A stretch of 64,000 nucleotides of DNA from Lysobacterales bacterium (GTDB taxonomy: Bacteria > Pseudomonadota > Gammaproteobacteria > Xanthomonadales > Rhodanobacteraceae): NCBI GenBank assembly GCA_016721015.1, contig JADKJL010000009.1, positions 186,001-250,000 of the forward strand, read 5' to 3'. Below are positions 44,546 through 53,584 of this stretch, one piece after another (position 1 is the first letter of the stretch; every line of letters starts with the position of its first letter). The position numbers and the translations under genes are program-made. The notes below the pieces were generated by a model. It made no database searches, was not told the DNA's origin, and was given only the letters and a program-made list of their open reading frames with translations.

Positions 44546-46430
44546 AGTCGTAATCCCCTGGCGCGCGTTTGCGGCACATGTCCGGTGGGCCGTAGGTGTC
44601 CCACACAGCGACAAAGCCAAAGTCACGCACGAATGCGTCAAAACCCGGGGCTGCACGCATCGGTTTGCCCTGATCACTCCAGAGCAAAGCGAATACCTCC
44701 CCGGTGTCGGTAATCTGCTCGTTCGCCAGCGCCCTCAGCGCGCGCTCGGGCTGGCCCAGTCTGAGCAGGGTCTCGGGTATTGCTTGCGAAATCTGTTCAT
44801 GTGGCTGTGCGAGATAGCCATCAAGCAGGTCCAACGCCTGTTTCCGGGCGGGTGCGTCGCCATAGATGCCTTCGGCAATCTGCTGCCGATCTGCCTCAGA
44901 CAATCCGCGCATGGTCGCTTGCGTACCGGTGACCCAGAGCTTTACCGCTTCCGCATAATCGCCTTTCGCCGCGACTATCTTCGACAGGTTGCCGTCGGCG
45001 GTCTGCATGCCGAGATCACGCGCACGTCGGACGACCTGTTCGGCGTCGAGCAAATCGCCGGCATGGATGTACATCGTTCCGCGCCAACGCAGCGCATTGG
45101 GCAGCATGGGGTCCAGCGACAGCGCGCGGTCAAGCAAGGCGGTTCCGCGCGCAAAGTAGCCGGCCTTGATCAGAGAGAGTCCGTACCAGAACTGGGTGGT
45201 AACGTCATCGGGATCAAGCGCGATCGCGCGTTCCAACGCCTGAAACTGATCGAGCAATTTGCCGCGAAACGTGCCGTAGGTCAGGCCCAGCGCGGCGTAG
45301 GGCTCGGCGAGCGTCGGATCGAGCGCGCTTGCGGCCTTGGCATATTCCAACACCTTTGCATGCGCTTCGCTGACGCTGGCATCCGAATAGCTGGGCAGCA
45401 CCGCATACACAGCCGTCAGTCGGGCAAACGCCCGCGCGTAAGTTGGATCAAGCCGGATGGCTTCCTCCAGCGCGGCAATCGCCTCGGGGAAACGATCGCC
45501 ATCACGCCGGGCATAGATGCTGGTTGCCTGCAGATACAGGGCATAGGCTTGGGCATTCGTGGTGCCTGCGTTGACCAGTTGCGTGGCTTGCTGGCCGGTC
45601 AGGACGAGTTTGAGTTGAGTGGTGATGGCGCGTGCAATGCTTTCTTGCAACGCGAAAACGTCTTTCAAGTCGCCGTCATAGGTTTCTGACCACAGGTGGA
45701 TGCCATCTCCGCTGCGAATCAACTGCGCGGTGATGCGTACCTTTTCGCCTTGCTTGCGCACCGAGCCTTCGAGGATGTGGGCCACACCCAGCGTCTTCCC
45801 GATGTTGCGCAGATCTTCCTGTTTGCCCTTGAAAGAGAACGACGACGTTCGTCCGGCTACTTTCAAGGATTTGATTTTCGACAACGAATTGAGGATTTCT
45901 TCGGCGACGCCGTCGGAGAAATACTCGTTGTCCTTGTCCGCACTCATGTTGACGAAGGGCAGCACGGCAATGGAATTTGGATCGACTGAAATGTCGGTAG
46001 CGCTGGCTTTTGCACTCGCGTCGGTCGGTGTGCTTGGTGGAACTGCAGCGGCAATCGATGCTGACTCTGCTTCAACACGCGCTGCACGCGGCCAATAGCG
46101 ATCGGCCGCGACCACCACGATCAAAGCGATGACTCCGGCGAAGATCAGGCGATCCATGCGACGGCCCGTTTTCGAGGCATTCGATTGATCCGGCGTCACC
46201 TCGGCATCGCGCTTGATGCCCTCGGGCGTCAGCTCGAAAAGCCAGGAGAAAACGACAGCAGGCAGGAAGCCGAGCGCAAGCAAAACGACCAACGCCTGCA
46301 ACACCCAATCCGGCGTGTGGAAAATCGGCAGCAGGGTTTCGGCAACTTGCAGGATCAGCCACGCACCGACCAGATATAGCCCGCCCATGCGGATCACGTT
46401 GCGGCGTTTGAGTTCGGCAAGCAGTTTCAT
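44538..46430 (-). CDS. TolB-like/TPR membrane protein, array member 2
   Basis: 630 residues from ATG 46430 (MKLLAELKRRNVIRMGGLYL), overlapping the member 1 stop by ATGA. Near-identical N-terminal 90 residues to member 1 (WLILQVAETLLPIFHTPDWV), pointing to recent duplication or gene conversion. TolB-like domain SIAVLPFVNMSADKDNEYFS, then TPRs closely similar to member 3. C-terminus GPPDMCRKRAPGDYDCE. Confidence 0.88.
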   Translation of the reverse strand: MKLLAELKRRNVIRMGGLYLVGAWLILQVAETLLPIFHTPDWVLQALVVLLALGFLPAVVFSWLFELTPEGIKRDAEVTPDQSNASKTGRRMDRLIFAGVIALIVVVAADRYWPRAARVEAESASIAAAVPPSTPTDASAKASATDISVDPNSIAVLPFVNMSADKDNEYFSDGVAEEILNSLSKIKSLKVAGRTSSFSFKGKQEDLRNIGKTLGVAHILEGSVRKQGEKVRITAQLIRSGDGIHLWSETYDGDLKDVFALQESIARAITTQLKLVLTGQQATQLVNAGTTNAQAYALYLQATSIYARRDGDRFPEAIAALEEAIRLDPTYARAFARLTAVYAVLPSYSDASVSEAHAKVLEYAKAASALDPTLAEPYAALGLTYGTFRGKLLDQFQALERAIALDPDDVTTQFWYGLSLIKAGYFARGTALLDRALSLDPMLPNALRWRGTMYIHAGDLLDAEQVVRRARDLGMQTADGNLSKIVAAKGDYAEAVKLWVTGTQATMRGLSEADRQQIAEGIYGDAPARKQALDLLDGYLAQPHEQISQAIPETLLRLGQPERALRALANEQITDTGEVFALLWSDQGKPMRAAPGFDAFVRDFGFVAVWDTYGPPDMCRKRAPGDYDCE

Positions 46431-48301
46431 GGCTGCAGCGTGTCGCAGGTGAAGTCGGTTTCGCCGACGGCATGGCATTGAGGCGGAAAACCGTGTTTGC
46501 GCCAATAGTCGACCACACCCAATATCTCCAGCTTGTGCTTGAAGCCGGCCGAGTTGCGCCAACCGGGCGGACCCGGACTCCATGGATCAATCGCGTCATT
46601 CAACGGGTCGTCGAAATTGCCAGCAAGATCGAATTCGCCCAGCCAGACAAAAGCCAGCGCATTCCCGATCTGGCTATTGAAAGTCGAATCGGCATTGGCT
46701 GCGAGTCCGTCGATGAGCTTTCGGGCCTCGGGATGCGCACCCCCAGGCTTCTGCAACGATTCGACGAACGACTCAGAGAGTTCACGGGGCGTACCCAAAA
46801 CCCTCAACAACAAGCGTGCGGACAAAAGGTCGCCGCGCTGGATCAGAATCGGCACAAACGAGGAGGACCGATTCTCGACAAACCCGTTGGCCACGCCTTG
46901 CTCGAACGCAGCCAGAGCCTCATCCGATTTGCCCATCGAAGCCAGCGTTTGAGCGGCCCAGCGCAAACAGTTTTGATAAGCCGGATCGAGTTCCAGGCAA
47001 CGCCGCTGGTCGGCAAGCGCCTTGTCGAAAAGGGCAAGATAGTCCCAACTGACGCTGCGCCAGAGCAAGGCCGTGGTGTTGTTCGGGTTGGCTTCCACCG
47101 CCCGATTGGCAAGTTCGATGGCCTTTTCCCAATCGACCGGCCGCTTTCGCATCTGCGCCATCGATAGCGCGGCCCACGGCATCGAGAGCGTGCTGTCGAG
47201 TTCCAGCGCGCGTTTGGCCGTCGGCTCGACCAAGGCCATGTAGTCGCGATCCCGGATTCCCCAGCCCTGGACAATGCTGTACACCGCTGCCAGATCTTCC
47301 CAGCCGCGGGCAAATTTCGGATCCATTTTCACGACGTTTTCGTAGAGGCGGATGCTCTCGCGCAGGTCACTGCGCGCGATGAACAACTCGCGCGCTTTCA
47401 AATACAACTCGTAGGCAGGAAGATTGTCGGTAACCGCTTTTACCTGCACCGGAGTCGTCGCAGCGGCCCAAAGTTCGCCGCGCAACGCGGTCGCGATCGC
47501 AGTGGCAATCTCGCTCTGAATCGCGAAGATGTCGGTCAGATCGCGATCATAGGTTTCCGACCACAGATGCCGATCATTCACCGCATCGATCAGCTGAGCG
47601 GTGATGCGCACCTTGTCGCCCTGCTTGCGTACGCTGCCTTCGAGCAGATGGCTGACCTTGAGCTCGTGGGCGATTGCCTGTGAACTCATTTCCCTGCCCT
47701 TGTAGGCAAACGACGACGTGCGCGAGGCGACTTGCAGGCCATCGACGCGAACCAGCGCATTGAGCAATTCCTCGGAAATGCCGTCCGAGAAATACTCGTT
47801 GTCCTTGTCCGCACTCATGTTGACGAAGGGCATTACGGCAATCGAATTGGGATCGGGTGCAACTGGCGCCACCTTGCTTTCCTCAGGCGTGGGCGCGGGC
47901 AGGATCGAACCATTTGCGCCAGGTACCAAAACGGTCCCCACTTCGGCTGGAGGCGTATGCGGCCAGTAGCGATCGGCCGCGATCACCGCAATCAAGGCGA
48001 GCACACCCGCAAGAATCAGGCGATCCATGCGTCGGCCCGTTTTCGAGGCAATCGATTGATCCGGGGTCACCTCGGCATCGCGCTTGATGCCCTCGGGTGT
48101 CAGCTCGAACAACCACGAGAACACGACCGCAGGAACGAAGCCGAGCGCAAGCAAAACCACCATCGCCTGCAACACCCAATCCGGCGTGTGGAAGATCGGC
48201 AGCAGGGTTTCGGCGACTTGCAGGATCAGCCACGCACCGACCAGATACAACCCGGCCATGCGGATCACGTTGCGGCGCTTGAGTTCAGCGAAAAAACTCA
48301 C
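46427..48301 (-). CDS. TolB-like/TPR membrane protein, array member 1 (first of operon)
   Basis: 624 residues from GTG 48301 (MSFFAELKRRNVIRMAGLYL), with GAAGGGGG about 8 nt upstream. TMs at about 14-34, 43-63 and 94-110; TolB-like domain at about 150-275; TPR-like helices at about 300-560. C-terminus HGFPPQCHAVGETDFTCD with the Cys pair. It heads the five-gene operon after a 364-bp promoter region. Confidence 0.88.
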   Translation of the reverse strand: MSFFAELKRRNVIRMAGLYLVGAWLILQVAETLLPIFHTPDWVLQAMVVLLALGFVPAVVFSWLFELTPEGIKRDAEVTPDQSIASKTGRRMDRLILAGVLALIAVIAADRYWPHTPPAEVGTVLVPGANGSILPAPTPEESKVAPVAPDPNSIAVMPFVNMSADKDNEYFSDGISEELLNALVRVDGLQVASRTSSFAYKGREMSSQAIAHELKVSHLLEGSVRKQGDKVRITAQLIDAVNDRHLWSETYDRDLTDIFAIQSEIATAIATALRGELWAAATTPVQVKAVTDNLPAYELYLKARELFIARSDLRESIRLYENVVKMDPKFARGWEDLAAVYSIVQGWGIRDRDYMALVEPTAKRALELDSTLSMPWAALSMAQMRKRPVDWEKAIELANRAVEANPNNTTALLWRSVSWDYLALFDKALADQRRCLELDPAYQNCLRWAAQTLASMGKSDEALAAFEQGVANGFVENRSSSFVPILIQRGDLLSARLLLRVLGTPRELSESFVESLQKPGGAHPEARKLIDGLAANADSTFNSQIGNALAFVWLGEFDLAGNFDDPLNDAIDPWSPGPPGWRNSAGFKHKLEILGVVDYWRKHGFPPQCHAVGETDFTCDTLQP

Positions 48302-48665
48302 GTCATTGCCCCCTTCCCCTGTGTGACGCGGTCACGCCTCGACCGGCTAATCCACGATTCTACGCTGTGGCGTGGGGTACCGATTGCTTTTTCAGCGTTG
48401 CCTCAAGTGGCGAATTTTTCTCGCCAACCTCCATGACAACTCAGCACAGGATCATTCGAAACAAGGCAGAGAAAGCCTTGAATACTCTCGATTCCGGCAC
48501 AGCTCTTTTCCACGAACTTTGGCCTGGCGCGGGTCCTTCGTTTTCAGCTTTGCAATCCCGCCATAAAGCGCGGCTCATGGCGAATCGGGTCTATTGATCG
48601 CAGCATCAGGGCCCAGAAGGCATTTCTCGCGCGAGCGCCTGCAGGCCGCTACGGATTTCCGGGTA
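48302..48665. other. 364-bp gap between the two paralogue arrays
   Basis: No gene is supported. It should hold the promoter of the TolB/TPR operon and the end of the DUF6090-like operon. A small inverted repeat GTGAC-GCG-GTCAC lies at 48323-48335, just before the member 1 ribosome-binding site; its meaning is unknown. Confidence 0.6.
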
Positions 48666-49397
48666 CTAGAGCGTCAGGTTATCCTGGTTGGTGCCCACTT
48701 CGATGATGCGCAGGCGCAGGAACTGGAGGAATTGCGGATCATTACGCAGGATCGCAGCGTTGGTGGCAATGACCTGCGGTGGCAGGCCTGATGCGCACGG
48801 ATAGTCAAACGAATGCGCAATGCCCTTGTAATCGCCGGGCATCACGACCCGGTCCCCGCAGGCCGTTGCGAGCGCCTGCTGGACATCGTAGGGAAGCGCC
48901 ATGCGAAACGCCTTGCGGTAGGGATTGTTCACGCCTTCGTCGAAGATGCTGGCGAAGACCGGAACGGTGTAGACGTCCATCGCCAGGCCGCGCAGCCCGG
49001 GATCGCGGATCAGACCGATCTCGCCGGTGGACGTCAGCTCATCGTAGCTGGCGCGGCGACGGCTGTTGAACACGTACTGGGTGACGCGATATCCGGCGAT
49101 CAGCAGCGCCTCGTCGGATAGCGGTGTCTTGCCGGAGAGCACATCCGCTGCCCGCTTTGCATTGGCCAGAACGTCGTCGATGTATGCGATTTCGTAAGCA
49201 TAGCTCCACGCCTCGAAGCGCAGGTCGGCACGCAGTCGCTGGGTGAAGTCCGCCGATCTGGCGTCGATCTGGCGATCCTCGTTCCAGTTCGACGCCTGCA
49301 AACCGATGAACACGCCGAGTACGACCACGACCAGTTCGACGCCGACGGCCCACCAGTCCTGACGGCGGAAGTTTGCGCTGATGCGGCGCAGGATCAT
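48666..49397 (-). CDS. DUF6090-like membrane protein, copy L
   Basis: 243 residues (MILRRISANFRRQDWWAVGV). One signal-anchor TM (about 17-35, VELVVVVLGVFIGLQASNWN), then a periplasmic domain of about 205 residues. Belongs to the subgroup with AGYRVTQY, YDELTSTGEIGLIRD, a first Cys in ACGDRVVMPGDY and a second in FDYPC, and a leucine-rich end LQFLRLRIIEVG. Start overlaps the copy K stop (ATGA). Last gene of the array. Confidence 0.85.
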   Translation of the reverse strand: MILRRISANFRRQDWWAVGVELVVVVLGVFIGLQASNWNEDRQIDARSADFTQRLRADLRFEAWSYAYEIAYIDDVLANAKRAADVLSGKTPLSDEALLIAGYRVTQYVFNSRRRASYDELTSTGEIGLIRDPGLRGLAMDVYTVPVFASIFDEGVNNPYRKAFRMALPYDVQQALATACGDRVVMPGDYKGIAHSFDYPCASGLPPQVIATNAAILRNDPQFLQFLRLRIIEVGTNQDNLTL

Positions 49398-50158
49398 TCA
49401 GCCACCCCGAGATCCTTGTCGATAGCCGCCATCGCCGCGTTGGCATGGACGAAGATGGGCGGATAGCTCTGCAGAGCGAAAAGATTCTGTCCAAGCCAGA
49501 ACTGCAGCTCGTTGGTCAACATCGGATCTCCCTTGATGAAATGGAGCGTGGGACGGACGTCCAGTTTGAGCAACAAGGACAAGCAATCATTCGACAGCAC
49601 TTCACGGCCTCCTCCTTCGAGCTTCCAGCAGCCGGACCAGAGCGCGGCACTGACATCCGGCTCAAAATAGCCTCGCACGCGCTCACGGTAGGCCGGAGGC
49701 GCGACGTTGATCAGATCCCAACCCTTGATGGACTGATAAAACTCCCGTATCGCGAGTGCCGTTGAAGCATTCGTGGGGAAGCCGAGACGCTCGGATTCCT
49801 GAAACTTTGCCAATGAGTAGCCGGTTCCCCAAACCTGCGAGGCATGGAAAAGATCTACCAGCAGCGCCTCGCAGTCGTGATCGCAATCCTTGTCTGCCGC
49901 CAGGAAGTTCAAGCCACTTCGTCCACCGGCAACCACTCGCTCGACATAGCGCACCTGGTATTCGAGCACGCGACGGTTGTCAACGATCTCGGTACGCAAC
50001 TGCATCAGGTCAGATCGCTCCTGTGCCCTTGCCACACGCTCCTCATTCCAGTTCGACACCTGCATGCCAATAAACACACCGATGATGACGATCGCCAGCT
50101 CGGTGGCGATGGCGCCCCATTGATGCTGCTGGAGGCGCTGCAGGAAGCGGCGGAACAT
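49394..50158 (-). CDS. DUF6090-like membrane protein, copy K
   Basis: 254 residues from ATG 50158 (MFRRFLQRLQQHQWGAIATE). Signal-anchor TM (LAIVIIGVFIGMQVSNWN), then a periplasmic domain. Its first 100 residues are closely related to pseudogene J (RRVLEYQVRYVERVVAGGR; CDHDCEALL). Contains four Cys, including CDHDC. It differs from copies A, C, F and L after the membrane anchor. Lies about 200 bp after the diguanylate cyclase gene, so it may start its own transcript with copy L. Confidence 0.82.
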   Translation of the reverse strand: MFRRFLQRLQQHQWGAIATELAIVIIGVFIGMQVSNWNEERVARAQERSDLMQLRTEIVDNRRVLEYQVRYVERVVAGGRSGLNFLAADKDCDHDCEALLVDLFHASQVWGTGYSLAKFQESERLGFPTNASTALAIREFYQSIKGWDLINVAPPAYRERVRGYFEPDVSAALWSGCWKLEGGGREVLSNDCLSLLLKLDVRPTLHFIKGDPMLTNELQFWLGQNLFALQSYPPIFVHANAAMAAIDKDLGVAE

Positions 50159-50359
50159 CACGGCGTCACTGTCCAACCGCACATCGCCCAACCCTCGCGG
50201 AGTTGTAGTCGCAAGGCGGAGTCGAGATGACGGTGTCGAAAACGGAGCATCGCAAGCGGAATTGTGGATTGCCTGTGTCGGGTCATGGCCATCACCCAAT
50301 GAATGTCGATGCTTGTTTCATGGAGCCCGTTGGGGACTGGCGCGCAATCGATTCGCGAG

Positions 50360-52414
50360 CTATCCCTCAATCACGATTGTCTCGACGAGTCCGTCCGACC
50401 GGGCTGCGGCAAAGTCCGAATCGATCGTAGCCAGCGTCGCCTCGCCGGTGTCCGCGATGCGGGTGATCTGCAAGGCACGGTTGCGGCCTGTCGCCTTCGC
50501 CTGGTAGAGAGCGAGGTCGGCCAGGCGCAGGTGGTGTTGCCAGTCCTTTGAGAATGACGGCGTTGAACCGAGTGGAAAACGGCACGCGCCAAGCGATACG
50601 GTAAGCCGGATTTGATGGTCGTTGGCCACGACAGGGGCGCAGTTGACGGCCTGCAGCATGCGCCGGCACAACACGGTCATGTCGTTGTCGGAAATGTCCG
50701 TCAGCAACAGCATGAATTCCTCTCCGCCCATGCGGAACAGGCGATCGTCCGGGCGCACCAACCGACCCAGGCGGTGCGCGAGTTCAACCAGCACCATGTC
50801 GCCGCAAGCATGTCCATGACTGTCGTTGACATGCTTGAAATGGTCGACGTCGATCATCACAAACGCCATCGAAGGCATCGGGCGCCGCCGCGCGCCGGTC
50901 TCCTGCGGCAACAGAATCGCATCGAGTGCGCGGCGGTTGAGCAAGCCGGTCAGCGGATCGCGCAACGAATGATGTTCAAGCTCCACGTTTTCGTCCGACA
51001 GCGCGCGATTGGCCCGACGCAATCGGCGATAGGCGATCACCAGCAAGGTCGCGACAAGCACCAGCACTATGCCGACCAGCCAACCTACGCGCGCCTGCAG
51101 GTTGCCACGTTCGAGCGCGGCCGACTTGAGGCTGTTGTCGAGCGTCAACAGGCGGATTTCTCGTTGTCGATTGTCGGCGTCGTACTTGCTTTGCAATGCC
51201 GCCAATGCATCAGCTTGGGATTGCTGGAACAGCTTCTCTCCCTCGTCCACGCGCCGGCGCATGGTGTGCAGTGCGTCCGAGTTGCGACCCGCCTTCTCGT
51301 ACAGGTCAGCCATGCCAGGAAGGAAGTCGACGACGTACGCGGACTCGCCGGCGTGCTCGGCTTCTTGCAGACCCTGTTCGTAAAGCGCGACGCCGCCCGT
51401 GATGTCGCCGAGTGCGGCGCTGGCTGTGCCCAGGTTGGTCAGCGAGACAGCGATCATGATGGGGTCGGCCAGCTCGCGCCCGAGACGCAGGCCTTCGCGG
51501 CAATGCTGGAATCCTGATTTCCAGTCCTCGCGCGACATCGAATAGTCGGCGAGATTGATCTGCGCCATGGCTTCGGCACGCTTGAGCCCCATTTCGCGCG
51601 ACAGTGCCAGTGATTTTTCCAGCTCCGCCAACTGGCTTTTCGAATCGCCACGCACCGAATAGCACAGCGCCAGGTTGATGGCGGCGGCGGCACGCGCCAT
51701 CTTGTTGCCGGTTTTCTCGGCAAGCTGCGCGCCTTGCTGGCAATACTGCAGCGCCTTGTCGATGTTGCGCATGCCGTAGTTGAGGCTGCATAGCCCGATC
51801 AGCAGATAGGCCTTCTGGTCGGGGCGCTGAAATCGATCGGCCGAGGCGAGGCCATCGATCATCAATTGTGCTGCCTCGGCATGCTCTCCGGCTCGGGTGA
51901 GCGCGCTGCCGACCGCAGCAAATACATCCGGGGCGATGTCGTCGTTCTCGAACACGACGCGCTGAGCCATGATCGCGTGCGCCAGCGGCACCACGGCCTT
52001 GATGTCGGATTGCCGCAAACGCACCCGCAATACCGCCAGCTCGGCGCGCACCGTCGCCAGTGCATCGGCGCGACGAGATGGCTCGGCCAACATCGTCTCT
52101 GCAAGTTGCTTGGCATCGGCGATGCGACCGATGTCGAGCAGTGCCTGGATTTCGATCAGGCGGGCGCGATCGCGGATGGTGGGCGATGCGATCCGCAAGG
52201 TGTCCGACATCGCGTCGAGATGCCGCAGAATGGCGGACGGCGGCAATGCGCCATCGCTTTGCAGTGCCAGTGTCGCCGCTGAAAGGTCAGGCAGTGGCGA
52301 TTGCTGCGCGGACGCGCTGCCACAACTCCACAGCAACACCGAAGCGATCATCATCAGCCACTGCGCGCTGCGGTGCAGCGATGGACTGCGCGCGATGCGC
52401 GGGATCATCGTCAT
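50360..52414 (-). CDS. TPR-containing, membrane-bound diguanylate cyclase (GGEEF)
   Basis: 684 residues from ATG 52414 (MTMIPRIARSPSLHRSAQWL), with AGGA four bases upstream. Signal peptide, then a periplasmic TPR sensor of about 380 residues (AAINLALCYSVRGDSKSQLA; AVSLTNLGTASAALGDITGG). A short coiled coil precedes one TM (VGWLVGIVLVLVATLLVIAY, about 440-460) and a cytoplasmic GGDEF domain from about 480: LRDPLTGLLNRRALD, DVDHFKHVNDSHGH and RMGGEEFMLLL. The active motif GGEEF is intact, so it should make cyclic di-GMP. Interrupts the DUF6090-like array. Confidence 0.92.
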   Translation of the reverse strand: MTMIPRIARSPSLHRSAQWLMMIASVLLWSCGSASAQQSPLPDLSAATLALQSDGALPPSAILRHLDAMSDTLRIASPTIRDRARLIEIQALLDIGRIADAKQLAETMLAEPSRRADALATVRAELAVLRVRLRQSDIKAVVPLAHAIMAQRVVFENDDIAPDVFAAVGSALTRAGEHAEAAQLMIDGLASADRFQRPDQKAYLLIGLCSLNYGMRNIDKALQYCQQGAQLAEKTGNKMARAAAAINLALCYSVRGDSKSQLAELEKSLALSREMGLKRAEAMAQINLADYSMSREDWKSGFQHCREGLRLGRELADPIMIAVSLTNLGTASAALGDITGGVALYEQGLQEAEHAGESAYVVDFLPGMADLYEKAGRNSDALHTMRRRVDEGEKLFQQSQADALAALQSKYDADNRQREIRLLTLDNSLKSAALERGNLQARVGWLVGIVLVLVATLLVIAYRRLRRANRALSDENVELEHHSLRDPLTGLLNRRALDAILLPQETGARRRPMPSMAFVMIDVDHFKHVNDSHGHACGDMVLVELAHRLGRLVRPDDRLFRMGGEEFMLLLTDISDNDMTVLCRRMLQAVNCAPVVANDHQIRLTVSLGACRFPLGSTPSFSKDWQHHLRLADLALYQAKATGRNRALQITRIADTGEATLATIDSDFAAARSDGLVETIVIEG

Positions 52415-52439
52415 GCGATCCTGTCGGAAATATTGCATG

Positions 52440-52817
52440 CTACGCCTGAAGCTGCCGCTTCGGGAATGGCGCACCCTGCAGCCCCCAGACTTGCGAGGAT
52501 TGGAAACAATCCGCAATCAGCGCCTCGCACTCCTGCTCGCAATCCTTCTCATAATCCAGGGCGCGCAAGGCGATTCGTCCACCGGCAATCATCCGCTCGA
52601 CGTAACGTATCTGGTATTCAAGCACGCGACGTTTGTCGGCAATCTCGGCGCGCAACCGCATCAGGTCTGATCACTCCCGGGCCCTTGCCACGCGCTCCTC
52701 ATTCCAGTTCGACACCTGCATGCCGAGGAATACGCCGAGCACGACGATCACCAGTTCGATGCCGATGGCGGTCCAGTGCTGTTACTTGAGGTGTTCGGTA
52801 AGGCGGCGCAGGATCAT
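52440..52817 (-). pseudogene. DUF6090-like copy J, two nonsense codons and lost C-terminus
   Basis: The reading frame starts at ATG 52817 (overlapping the copy I stop, ATGA) with MILRRLTEHLK, then TAA where paralogues have CAA. It continues QHWTAIGIELVIVVLGVFLG and NWNEERVARARE, then TGA, then MRLRAEIADKRRVLEYQIRY to SSQVWG. Both stops fit single C-to-T changes (CAA to TAA; CGA to TGA). The C-terminal 60% present in copy K is missing and is replaced by the region just upstream of the diguanylate cyclase start. Confidence 0.8.
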
Positions 52818-53584
52818 GGCGCTGCTCGCTCGTACGACTGCGCCAGCATGTCCCGCAACATCGGCTTGTAGTTCACGATCGCGCCGAGAGCCACGCCCTG
52901 ATTGGCAACCCAGAAGCGCAGTTCCGGCAACAGGTTCTGGGCGTTCAGGTAGCCGGCCAGCACCGCTTGAGCCTCGGCCTCGGAGATCGGTGAGGTGCAA
53001 TCGAAAAGGTGCTGTTCGCCCGGGTTGGGCTGTTGCCAGCAGTTCGCCCAGATATGGTCGGCCACCACCGAAGGCGTCAGCCCGCGCACGGTCCTGCGGT
53101 ATTCCGGTTGCAGCATGAACAGGTAAGCGGTACCGCTACCGTTCTCGAGGTAGTACTGGGACAGCGCATCGCGCAGGGGCTGATCCCGGATCAGCCCAAG
53201 TTCGCCGCCACTGCGCATCTCCTGATAGGTGGCGTCGGCTGTCACCCACTGCCAGATCTGGCTGGCCTGATAGAACGCGAGCACTGTCTTCCAGGCGGAG
53301 CCGTCCACTAGTTCGCCGGTCTCGGCGTAATGGATGGCAGCCTTGCCGTCATCGATCACCTGACGCCAGAACACCACGCGGCGCTCGATCGATTGCTGGT
53401 CAGTCTCAAGGTTGCCGCGGATGCGCTCCAGGTAGGCCTGCGCCTTGATGTCTTCGGCGCGTTGCTCGTTCCAGTTGGCCGCCTGCATGCCCAGGAACAC
53501 GCCAGCTACCAGCAGGACGAACTCGATGACGATGGCCGTCCAGTTCTGTTGCTTCAGGTTTGCGGTGAGGCGGCGCAGGATCAT
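52814..53584 (-). CDS. DUF6090-like membrane protein, copy I
   Basis: 256 residues (MILRRLTANLKQQNWTAIVI). TM EFVLLVAGVFLGMQAANWNE. The periplasmic part has ATYQEMRSGGELGLIRDQPL, a version of the family's S-x-G-x-(I/L)GLI-x-D motif, and two spaced Cys (NCWQQPNPGEQHLFDC). Start overlaps the copy H stop (ATGA); its stop overlaps pseudogene J. Confidence 0.85.
   Translation of the reverse strand: MILRRLTANLKQQNWTAIVIEFVLLVAGVFLGMQAANWNEQRAEDIKAQAYLERIRGNLETDQQSIERRVVFWRQVIDDGKAAIHYAETGELVDGSAWKTVLAFYQASQIWQWVTADATYQEMRSGGELGLIRDQPLRDALSQYYLENGSGTAYLFMLQPEYRRTVRGLTPSVVADHIWANCWQQPNPGEQHLFDCTSPISEAEAQAVLAGYLNAQNLLPELRFWVANQGVALGAIVNYKPMLRDMLAQSYERAAP

Noticed and set aside
48323..48335. GTGAC-GCG-GTCAC as a possible CRP-type site
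   Set aside because: Spacing and flanks do not fit the TGTGA-N6-TCACA consensus; kept only as an unassigned inverted repeat.
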